This document shows positions 35,930 through 42,911 of a DNA stretch of 64,000 bases, in pieces (positions within the stretch are counted from its first letter, which is position 1; each line of letters begins with the position of its first letter). Below the pieces are notes generated by a model. The model ran no database searches and had not been told where the DNA came from. It saw only the letters and a list, made by a program, of their open reading frames with translations. The DNA comes from Seleniivibrio sp. GTDB lineage: Bacteria > Chrysiogenota > Deferribacteres > Deferribacterales > Geovibrionaceae. The position numbers and the translations under genes are program-made. The stretch is taken from NCBI RefSeq assembly GCF_021209385.1, contig NZ_JAJOIL010000037.1, positions 62,001-126,000 of the forward strand. The letters are read 5' to 3'.

Positions 35930-36296
35930 TTCCATAAATGTCGTTCCTTTCATCGACATTATGCTGGTGCTTCTGACAATCGTGCTGGCTACGGCAACTT
36001 TTATCTCAACCGGAGCTGTGAAAGTCAAACTACCTGAAGCGAAGAAAGTTGAAAACACTGAGCAGAGCATAAAACCCGTTTCAATTGAGATTACGGAATC
36101 AGGGAATTATATTTACGGGGGTAAAGATGTCACCCTCGATGATTTCAGCAAATTCATTGATAATCTGGACAAAAAACACATCATATCCGTTTACGCCGAC
36201 AAAAAATCAGAGGTTCAGCCGCTTGTTGACCTTATGACATTACTCAAATCCAAAGGCTTTGAACAGATAGACCTGAAAACGGCTGTGAAGAAATAA
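35910..36296 (+). CDS. exbD: ExbD/TolR-family protein
   Basis: A 128-residue protein with a short cytoplasmic N-terminus, one membrane helix carrying the conserved proton-carrying Asp (VVPFIDIMLVLLTIVL, residues 11-26) and a periplasmic domain ending DLMTLLKSKGFEQIDLKT. It overlaps exbB by 20 bases. Together with TonB at the far end of the divergent operon it completes a dedicated energy-transducing complex. The next 177 bases are AT-rich with no recognisable element. Confidence 0.93.
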   Translation: MREKSFDSINVVPFIDIMLVLLTIVLATATFISTGAVKVKLPEAKKVENTEQSIKPVSIEITESGNYIYGGKDVTLDDFSKFIDNLDKKHIISVYADKKSEVQPLVDLMTLLKSKGFEQIDLKTAVKK

Positions 36297-36473
36297 ATAA
36301 TAAGAACGGCAACATGGCAAATAGTTCCCATATCCCTCCAAATTAGCAAAGATAAAATATCAATATCTGACAGAATAAATTAATACATAAATTTAGTTTT
36401 CGTATTTTGAATTTACAAATTGCCAACTTGTTTGCATGCAAATATATTTATTATATATTTAATATTTGTAATT

Positions 36474-37394
36474 CTAAAATAACCTTTGCTGACGCTCTAA
36501 GAGTAGTTGTATATATTTATCCTGCATATTTTTAGATAGAAAACTTGCTCTGATTGTACTCTCCCATTCAGCAGAAACAGACTGTAACTGGGAGACCGCT
36601 TTATCAATTATTATCTCATTCAAACCAAGTCGTTCTGTACCAAAATAATCTATAAAGTCTGACTTCGTTATTTTGTTTTTTTTCGCTTTTAGAGGCAATG
36701 CAAGCTCCTCTATTGGGTTTGGAATCGCTATTGTCGTATTCAGAAGGTCATAAACAGGGGAAAGCTTAACTTTGACTCCTTCATATATCAGGGAAAAGTT
36801 TTTGAGGTGCATATCCTCGTTGCCTGTAATAAATGAAAATAGAGTCAGCCTGAAAAGCTTTTCTTTCTCGATCTGCGGGAAGGTGCAATATTTTTCTATT
36901 ATTTTTGCAACCTGCTCCATGCTGGAACGATATTTGGTGTCTCTTGTCGCACCTGACAGCTGAGCAAAATCCTCAACCGACAATTTCATATTTTTGCCTT
37001 TACGGTCAAATCTCTTGATAACATATGTCAAAGAGCCGTCTTTTCCATAAACCATGAAATGGAGGGGAACTTCCAGGTGGTATGTCTTTGCCAGCCGCAT
37101 TGTCAGATCTTCATTTTCTGGCAGTTCAGGATAGTCTGCGGACTGAGGTTTCAGAATATATTGCCCTCCCCTGTCGCAAAGTTCCAAAATGCCATCTTTT
37201 ATGTTCAATCTTGCAGACAATTTAGGCTGGACACCCTGTATGGACATTTTCTCAGACCTTGCTGCTGCCTCAAAACGGAGCTCGTCTTTGGTGTAGGGTA
37301 AATCATGCAATTTTTTTAGGTTTCGGTTAATCGCTTTCAAACCATCAGTGCTGTATCTGCTGTCAGTTTCCATATAGGTAATAGGGCATTTCAT
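36474..37394 (-). CDS. hipT: HipT-like Ser/Thr kinase toxin (split HipA, C-terminal part)
   Basis: A 306-residue HipA-type kinase lacking the usual N-terminal subdomain, which is encoded separately upstream. The Gly-rich loop carries the autophosphorylation-type motif SIQG (residues 51-54), the nucleotide lysine is in YILKPQ (Lys82), the catalytic loop is GNEDMHLKN (191-199) and the Mg-binding Asp is in VYDLLN (Asp216). In the E. coli HipBST system the kinase targets tryptophanyl-tRNA synthetase and is restrained by HipS. Size and gene order match HipBST well. The start codon overlaps the hipS stop by four bases. The target in this organism is unknown. Confidence 0.88.
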   Translation of the reverse strand: MKCPITYMETDSRYSTDGLKAINRNLKKLHDLPYTKDELRFEAAARSEKMSIQGVQPKLSARLNIKDGILELCDRGGQYILKPQSADYPELPENEDLTMRLAKTYHLEVPLHFMVYGKDGSLTYVIKRFDRKGKNMKLSVEDFAQLSGATRDTKYRSSMEQVAKIIEKYCTFPQIEKEKLFRLTLFSFITGNEDMHLKNFSLIYEGVKVKLSPVYDLLNTTIAIPNPIEELALPLKAKKNKITKSDFIDYFGTERLGLNEIIIDKAVSQLQSVSAEWESTIRASFLSKNMQDKYIQLLLERQQRLF

Positions 37395-37699
37395 TCTGTC
37401 ACCTCCTCAACTGTGACAGAGCCGACAAGATCAGCCCCCACAGCTATCAGTTGTGAGAATGAATCTGTGCGGTCAATTTTCAGTCTTCTGAGCAAAGATT
37501 CCAACTGATAACCTTCAGGCAAAAGCCCGTCGAAGAAAGGTGGAAAATCATTAAAAATATAAGGCACATCAGATACTGGCATTGTCAAAGAAATTGCAGA
37601 CCCGGAGTAATCTGGTAAATACAGAAATTCATACCCGTGTTCAGTTTCGGCAAGATATCCGGCAGGTCTCCCTTGTTGAAAAATTATTGCCTTACGCAT
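37391..37699 (-). CDS. hipS: HipS-like antitoxin (HipA N-terminal subdomain protein)
   Basis: A 102-residue protein equivalent to the N-subdomain-1 of full-length HipA: GRPAGYLAETEHGYEFLYL, then SLTMPVSD, FNDFPPFFDGLLPEG and the short helix region with DSFSQLIAVGADLVGSV. In HipBST systems this small protein, rather than HipB alone, neutralises the kinase. It overlaps hipB by eight bases and hipT by four, so the three products should be made together in set proportions. Confidence 0.85.
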   Translation of the reverse strand: MRKAIIFQQGRPAGYLAETEHGYEFLYLPDYSGSAISLTMPVSDVPYIFNDFPPFFDGLLPEGYQLESLLRRLKIDRTDSFSQLIAVGADLVGSVTVEEVTE

Positions 37700-37901
37700 T
37701 TCTATTACCTAAAGGAGAGATATATTCTATCTTGATATTAAGAACATCCAAAACTTTCAGTATATTTTCATACTTTACAGTCATCTTTCCTTTCTCAAGA
37801 TCATAAATAAGATTTTTGGCAACTCCGGCGTGATTGGCAAGCTCTTTCTGTGTAAGTCCTGCCGCTTTTCTGACATCTCTTATAATTTCTGCAAGCTCCA
37901 T
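37692..37901 (-). CDS. hipB: HipB-like XRE-family DNA-binding protein
   Basis: A 69-residue helix-turn-helix protein (LTQKELANHAGVAKNLIYDLEKG, residues 17-39, quoted across two helices) of the Cro/C1 type. It should repress its own operon through three near-identical operators found upstream; the first of these covers the gene's ribosome-binding site GGAGGG. It lacks the long C-terminal tail of E. coli HipB. Confidence 0.85.
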   Translation of the reverse strand: MELAEIIRDVRKAAGLTQKELANHAGVAKNLIYDLEKGKMTVKYENILKVLDVLNIKIEYISPLGNRNA

Positions 37902-37907
37902 CAGAAA

Positions 37908-37927
37908 TACCCTCCATAAAGGGAATA
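37908..37927. promoter_or_regulatory. HipB operator copy 1
   Basis: TACCCTCCATAAAGGGAATA, with inverted CCCT/AGGG arms. On the minus strand it contains the GGAGGG ribosome-binding site of hipB, so binding would block both promoter clearance and translation start. Confidence 0.65.
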
Positions 37928-37977
37928 TTTAGTGCTTATATCTATTATTCACTACCGAAATTAAAAAATCAAGTATT

Positions 37978-37998
37978 TATCCCTCCATAAAGGGAATA
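37978..37998. promoter_or_regulatory. HipB operator copy 2
   Basis: Same motif as copy 1 (ATCCCTCCATAAAGGGAATA), 70 bases away. Confidence 0.65.
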
Positions 37999-38045
37999 AT
38001 CTCCAGTTTTTATTAAGCTGAGCTATAAAGATTAGTTTTTGCAAG

Positions 38046-38067
38046 TATTTCCCGTTATAAAGGGAAT
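38046..38067. promoter_or_regulatory. HipB operator copy 3
   Basis: A variant of the motif, ATTTCCCGTTATAAAGGGAA, 69 bases from copy 2. The even spacing of about seven helical turns suggests co-operative binding or looping. Confidence 0.6.
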
Positions 38068-38068
38068 T

Positions 38069-38386
38069 CTTTTGAATATATATTTAAATGTTTAAAGTAC
38101 ATCTTTCTTCACAAGTATCATTCTCTCATAAACCAGAACCAAAAATATCTGGAGTTTTACGTCAGAATGAAGACCAAGTCTTAGGAAGTCTAGTCTGGAG
38201 GGACATCAAATGCAAAAAACTCTTGTTCAGAATTTGTCCACTAGCAGAAGGAGCTTACGCTAACAATTCCAAATTACAAAAACTCATTCTGGCAGAATTC
38301 TGACAGCAAACAGGAAAAAGCGGGGGTATGCGGGAGTGAGCTTTGATAATCATATATTTGAGGATGTTAAAATTTATATGAAAAAA
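38069..38386. other. AT-rich region without a confident gene
   Basis: About 320 bases between the hip operators and the end of a response-regulator gene. One open frame (38088-38303, 71 codons, plus strand) ends LAEGAYANNSKLQKLILAEF; it has no good ribosome-binding site and I do not recognise it. It could be the remnant of a decayed gene. No repeats or tRNA-like structures were found. Confidence 0.4.
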
Positions 38387-39106
38387 CTAATTGATATGCA
38401 CTTCCAGATCTTCAATTTTATAACCCCTTCCCCTAACCGAATAAATAAGACGCTTATTAAAAGGTTTATCAACAAGGGTTCGCAGAACCCAAAAATGAGC
38501 CTTCAGCGCGTCACTCAGAGGAGGCTGGTCACGCCAAAGATCGTACTCAAGCTCCCCACGGGAAACAAACCCCGGAGATTTTTCTACCAGCCGATGAAGA
38601 ATACGGAAACATACTGCGGAAAGCCTGATATTATGTTCCCCGCGCTTTACAATTCCTTTCTCCGGGTCAAGGGTCAGATCACCTATTTTAAATAAACCGG
38701 AACAGGAATGGATTTTCTGTTTTTCTAAAACCGCCTGTATTCTGGTAAACAATTCATCAGGTCTGAACGGTTTTGAGATATAATCGTCGGCTCCGCATCT
38801 CAAGCCTTTTAGTATATTTGATGAATCTATCCTGTTTGTCAGAATAATGACCGGAATCTTAAGACACAGAACCTGTCTGATATTGGAACAGATATCAAAA
38901 CCGTTCATTCTATGAAGATTGATGCTGAGAAGTATCACATCATAAACGTTATCCTTCAGAAGAGAGATAGCTTGTTGTCCAGATGCGGTAAAGTCGGTCG
39001 AACAATGCCTCTTTTCCATATAATCTATTATTTCTTCCGCCAAATCGTAATCCTCTTCAATAAGAAGAAGTCTCAGACACATATTTTCAGATAATAATTC
39101 AAGCAT
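38387..39106 (-). CDS. OmpR-family response regulator with a degenerate receiver (Asp replaced by Ser)
   Basis: A 239-residue regulator. The receiver keeps the acidic pocket (Glu17, Glu18, Asp19), the conserved Thr90 and Lys112 (DDYISKPF), but the phosphoacceptor position is Ser61 in VILLSINLHRM, where the close paralog at 55401-56099 has VILDINLHGM. The codon is AGC, not a one-base change from Asp. The C-terminal winged-helix DNA-binding domain (FRILHRLVEKSPGFVSRGEL, RGRGYKIEDL) is intact. It probably acts without phosphorylation, through dimerisation or another signal. It lies 186 bases after the first molybdoenzyme locus, in the same direction, and has no kinase beside it. The ATG at 39106 has a weak GGGTG site; a second in-frame ATG at residue 9 is possible. 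Confidence 0.85.
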   Translation of the reverse strand: MLELLSENMCLRLLLIEEDYDLAEEIIDYMEKRHCSTDFTASGQQAISLLKDNVYDVILLSINLHRMNGFDICSNIRQVLCLKIPVIILTNRIDSSNILKGLRCGADDYISKPFRPDELFTRIQAVLEKQKIHSCSGLFKIGDLTLDPEKGIVKRGEHNIRLSAVCFRILHRLVEKSPGFVSRGELEYDLWRDQPPLSDALKAHFWVLRTLVDKPFNKRLIYSVRGRGYKIEDLEVHIN

Positions 39107-39292
39107 GAAAGCACCCGTTCATTCTTATCACTCATTGGAAGAAGCCGCCCCTTTCAAAATAGAGCGGCTTTTCTTAAAACACCTACAAGAGATGTCAGGG
39201 CTGGGCAATTGCGCGTAACCTATTTCAACAACCCCCCAGAACAATAAAAACCGCTTATATGTCAGCCCTAACAAACATATAATTAACTTCTA

Positions 39293-40306
39293 TTATATTA
39301 AAACTTTCTCATTCACTGAAATACAGCCTTTATTGCAGGCTTTGGTGCATACACCGCAGCCGTTACACAACAATGAGTTATGGTTAAAACTGCCTTCGGT
39401 ATCCTCTTTCAACGCACCTGTCGGACAAAGTTTTATGCAGATTCCGCATCCTGAACACTTTTCTTTGTCTATTTGCAGTGTACACAAGGGAAACTTTCTA
39501 TCTAAAAGAATGTCTTTCGTCACCAGATGTTTAATTAAAGAAAACGTCTCTCTGAAAAGAACAACCCTATGGGAAAGTCCAGTTTTGCCATTAAAGTCAA
39601 CCGCTGAATTTTCCTGAACTGTAACAGCGTCTGCGATATCATTCACACTTACAGCGAATTCCCGACCTAAAGTTTTAAAAAAATCTCTTCTGCTCAAACT
39701 CTGATTTCTTAATCTGCCGCTTGCTGCTGATACTGCAAAACCATCGGCAAATAGCGTAATTTCATTTTCACCAAGGCTTATTTCTACCGAACACCCTTTA
39801 AGGCTTGCCGTAAAAGTCTCAAGTGAACGCAGCTGTTCCGCAATACGGGTGTCACCATCTGCTTTTCCGCAACGACCGCAGTCATCAAATTTAAAAACTA
39901 CCTTTTTAATACCTTTACTAAGCCAATAAAGAACATGAACAACATGTATGCTTCCCAAACAGTTTACTGTTCTCATATTTTTAGCTTTTATCGGTTTACA
40001 TCCGATAACAAGCTCAGCTGTATTCAATCCATCAATTATACTGTCACACCACTTCTTTTCCGTCATACCGGAACGTTTAAAAGCTCCGTAGTTGCACGCG
40101 GATATACACTTTTCGCATCCTGTGCATTTAGAGCTGTCCACAGATATACCTGTTCCCGGTCTGCCGATTTTTATCGCATCGGTATTACAAGCGGTTTTGC
40201 AGTCGCGACACTCCACATTCTTATGAAACATCGCAATACAATGGTTGGATTCCGGTTTAACAGGGGAATAGCCTGTATTCTGCATCCCACCGAATAATTT
40301 GAGCAT
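39293..40306 (-). CDS. Four-cluster ferredoxin-type protein of molybdoenzyme locus 1
   Basis: A 337-residue cytoplasmic iron-sulfur protein. Two [4Fe-4S] motifs at the N-terminus (CRDCKTAC with an upstream Cys, and CTGCEKCISAC), and two at the C-terminus (CSGCGICIKLCP and CNGCGVCTKAC). The middle part has Cys residues in VIGCKP, VNCLG and DDCGRCG, resembling the hydrogenase iron-sulfur (MvhD-like) fold, and a later internal twin-arginine-like SRRDFFKT that is too far inside to be an export signal. I chose the ATG at 40306, preceded by CGGAG. It lies two bases after the TorD-like gene. Its role, perhaps electron supply for maturation, is inference. Confidence 0.75.
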   Translation of the reverse strand: MLKLFGGMQNTGYSPVKPESNHCIAMFHKNVECRDCKTACNTDAIKIGRPGTGISVDSSKCTGCEKCISACNYGAFKRSGMTEKKWCDSIIDGLNTAELVIGCKPIKAKNMRTVNCLGSIHVVHVLYWLSKGIKKVVFKFDDCGRCGKADGDTRIAEQLRSLETFTASLKGCSVEISLGENEITLFADGFAVSAASGRLRNQSLSRRDFFKTLGREFAVSVNDIADAVTVQENSAVDFNGKTGLSHRVVLFRETFSLIKHLVTKDILLDRKFPLCTLQIDKEKCSGCGICIKLCPTGALKEDTEGSFNHNSLLCNGCGVCTKACNKGCISVNEKVLI

Positions 40307-40308
40307 GT

Positions 40309-40977
40309 TTACTCCGACAAACCGATGATGCACTCCAGATCGGTCTTGACCAAAACATAAGGCACCATTGCTAATGCGTTATAAATACTGTCAGCAGACG
40401 ACATTGCAATTAATTTTTCACCGAAAAGCCCCAGCCAGTTCAACATATGATTTCCGATAAAATCTCTTTGTGTGGAAAGGAACTCCTCTGATATCTCTGC
40501 GCCAAATCTTTTCCGTATCATCGTGCAAATGAAGAGACACTGGATTTCAAGGGAATCCTCAAGCTTACCTGCCCCTGCCGGCAAGCTGAATCCATATTTG
40601 CGGTAGTATCTTCTGCAATCCACCCATTGTTCCCTTTTGATAAGTTTTTTCACGGATAATACGGCAGAAGCAGTGTCGGGAACTTTTTTAACTCCCAATA
40701 CGAAATATTTAGTGTGCTCTCTTGCCATCTCAAGCTCAAAATCAACATTGTCCTTCTTTGCGCGGTTTGTATCCATCCATGCGGTGATTTTTGATATGAT
40801 CATTTCTGCCGCAAGCTTCTCTTCAGCACCAAACGCCTCTTGATATAACAGAATGAGGCTTCTCAGAACACTTACCCTTTCATATGATAAAAATGAGCTG
40901 AAGAGTGTTGACAATTCAGAATAAAGATTAAATCTGCCCTTCATAAACAAATCCATATCAATTGCTTCAGCATTCAT
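40309..40977 (-). CDS. TorD/DmsD-family molybdoenzyme chaperone
   Basis: A 222-residue all-helical cytoplasmic protein of TorD type, judged by length, helix-rich composition, the CRRYYRKYGFSL segment followed by an acidic EDSLEIQCLFICTM helix, and its place in a molybdopterin oxidoreductase locus. These chaperones bind the Tat signal peptide of the catalytic subunit until cofactor insertion is finished. The sequence is more divergent than the TorD protein of locus 2, and several usual family motifs (GHLF..PWES) are absent. It overlaps the radical SAM gene by eleven bases. Confidence 0.72.
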   Translation of the reverse strand: MNAEAIDMDLFMKGRFNLYSELSTLFSSFLSYERVSVLRSLILLYQEAFGAEEKLAAEMIISKITAWMDTNRAKKDNVDFELEMAREHTKYFVLGVKKVPDTASAVLSVKKLIKREQWVDCRRYYRKYGFSLPAGAGKLEDSLEIQCLFICTMIRKRFGAEISEEFLSTQRDFIGNHMLNWLGLFGEKLIAMSSADSIYNALAMVPYVLVKTDLECIIGLSE

Positions 40978-42232
40978 TTTCCGCTCCTTTTATGACAACT
41001 TTATTAAGACTGATTTCTCTTATATATTTATTTTGTCCTGAACACTCTGTCACACAGTACGAAATAGCTGCTTCCGCATCTTTCTCCGGACTGATTTTAT
41101 CTATATCAGTCACTCTGAATTCAATACTGCTGACAGATTCATCAAAGCAATAATATAGCCCCCGACTGTCCAATGCCCTTTTTATTACACAGGCATCTTC
41201 ACCCCATGCTTTTGCGGATTTTATGAAAAAATCATCTTCGTCAAACATTTCATAAGTGCTGATTTTAGTTCCGGCATTCTGAGAATATATTTGGGATGTA
41301 AGCTTATTTTCAAGGGAGCAATAGTGTACCCCTATTTTGAAATTATTCTTCAAAGCGTATCGGACACATTCAAGAGCAACGATTTCACTTCCGTCAACCG
41401 GAAGACCGCCTGCGTAGTCATATTTGTATAATATTCTGTAAGGACGGTGTTTTATACCGTAACCTCTGTCCGTGTATTCCTGTGGTCTCTGCCACGGAAA
41501 GAGGAATTCAAGCAGATTGACGCTGAAAATTTCACAGCTCTCCATGACATCTAAAAGAGGTATCATTTCATCATACGAATCAGGCAAAACAGGCATTTCA
41601 ACAGTCACATGATTGATATACCTCTTTGCCAGTAAAAGTTTTTGTTCCAGCTCCATGCTGTCGTATTTTCCATTTGTATCTTTAAGAGATATTCTTATCT
41701 CGTCGATACAGCCTGAAAGCATCTTTAAAATTTCATCGGTCATCAGGTCGCCGTTTGTATAAAGCCGCGTATGTATTTTACGGTCATATCTCTTTACTGT
41801 ACGGAAAAAATCTATACACTCATCGGGATAAAGCAACGGTTCGCCCCCTGTCAAAGCGACAGATCTGACTTTAGCCGCAGCTCTGGAATAATCTTCAAAC
41901 TCTCTTTTTATATTAAAAACTGTATTGATTTTCTGATCATAGTTTTCCTGATTTCTGTTGGAACAGAAATAACAGTCCCTGTTACAGTCCAGAGAAATAA
42001 TAAATGTTTTCGATCCGGCTCCGGTTCTGCAATGATCACAGGCGGCGGATCGTCTATTTACGACAACGCTTTTGGAACCGATACCGACAGTGCCGCCCAA
42101 AGCTTTAATTTCCGCGATGAGACTTTCCGTCTCCGCTTTTCTGTCGTCTGCAAAAGCCAGTCCTTCTCCGAGGACAGCTTTTTCAAATTCACAATAAATA
42201 CGTTCGTATCTGCTGATTTCTTTATTTATCAT
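40967..42232 (-). CDS. Radical SAM protein of molybdoenzyme locus 1
   Basis: A 421-residue radical S-adenosylmethionine enzyme. The cluster motif SLDCNRDCYFC (Cys83, Cys87, Cys90; Cx3Cx2C) and the SAM-binding LTGGEPLLYPDE are intact. An extra Cys pair (ACDHC, residues 65-68) lies just before, and further cysteines near the C-terminus (VTEC). Its closest general type is the PflA-like/peptide-modifying group. Such a gene inside a DMSO-reductase-type operon is unusual: it may modify the enzyme, a cofactor or a partner protein. The ribosome-binding site is weak. The target is unknown. Confidence 0.82.
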   Translation of the reverse strand: MINKEISRYERIYCEFEKAVLGEGLAFADDRKAETESLIAEIKALGGTVGIGSKSVVVNRRSAACDHCRTGAGSKTFIISLDCNRDCYFCSNRNQENYDQKINTVFNIKREFEDYSRAAAKVRSVALTGGEPLLYPDECIDFFRTVKRYDRKIHTRLYTNGDLMTDEILKMLSGCIDEIRISLKDTNGKYDSMELEQKLLLAKRYINHVTVEMPVLPDSYDEMIPLLDVMESCEIFSVNLLEFLFPWQRPQEYTDRGYGIKHRPYRILYKYDYAGGLPVDGSEIVALECVRYALKNNFKIGVHYCSLENKLTSQIYSQNAGTKISTYEMFDEDDFFIKSAKAWGEDACVIKRALDSRGLYYCFDESVSSIEFRVTDIDKISPEKDAEAAISYCVTECSGQNKYIREISLNKVVIKGAENEC

Positions 42233-42290
42233 AGCATCACAACTTTATAGTCCGGAGGCAGCGCAAACTGCCTCCGGTAAATACGGGTTA

Positions 42291-42899
42291 CTATTTCCTT
42301 TTGAATATTATGGAAGGCTCAAGATCCTTCCCTAAAGTTGAACTTGCCGAGTTAACCGCCTGTGTGGGGTAACCCGTAACAGTCGACTCTGTACCGGAAT
42401 ATTTTGATTTCAGATCTTCAAGAACTCCGAAATCTATCGCCCTCTGAGGGCATGCTCCAACACATGCTGTCTGCTTATCTGCCGCCACTCTGTCCCAGCA
42501 GCCAGTGCATTTCTGCATTGGATGGTCAACGTTCCATGAGTCATCCTTTTCTGGTTCCTGAGTATCGTCTGCATACTGAGGTGCCCCGAAAGGGCAGGCA
42601 GCAAGGCACATTTTGCAGGCAATACAAGCAGTCCTGTCAACAATGACTATGCCGTCTTCATCTCTTTTGTGTATTGCGCCCATAGGACAAACACTGACAC
42701 AGGCAGGGTTTGCGCAATGGTTACAACCCATTGTAAGCTGGTAAACCTGCAGATTGGGGTAACCTCCTGCTTCTGTTTCGGTTCTTCTCCGCCAGAAGGC
42801 GGGACCGGCATTCACACTGTTCCAGTCTTTACATGCAACAAGACAGGCATCACAGCCGATACATCTCGTCTGATTAAAGTAAAATCCTTTTTGTGACAT
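42291..42899 (-). CDS. DmsB/NrfC-like four-[4Fe-4S] electron-transfer subunit
   Basis: A 202-residue ferredoxin subunit with sixteen cysteines in four motifs: CIGCDACLVACKD, CNHCANPACVSVCP, CIACKMCLAACPFG and CTGCWDR...CVGACP. It lacks a signal peptide and would be carried across the membrane by the Tat signal of the catalytic subunit encoded directly upstream (twelve-base gap). It relays electrons to the molybdenum site. No DmsC/NrfD membrane anchor gene is next to it, so the electron source is probably the hexaheme cytochrome of this locus. Confidence 0.92.
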   Translation of the reverse strand: MSQKGFYFNQTRCIGCDACLVACKDWNSVNAGPAFWRRRTETEAGGYPNLQVYQLTMGCNHCANPACVSVCPMGAIHKRDEDGIVIVDRTACIACKMCLAACPFGAPQYADDTQEPEKDDSWNVDHPMQKCTGCWDRVAADKQTACVGACPQRAIDFGVLEDLKSKYSGTESTVTGYPTQAVNSASSTLGKDLEPSIIFKRK

Positions 42900-42911
42900 T
42901 TTGAACTCCCC

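Noticed and set aside
37908-38067. Three repeats with even spacing as a CRISPR-like array
   Set aside because: Only three imperfect palindromic copies of about 20 bases just before hipB; operators explain them and no cas gene is present.
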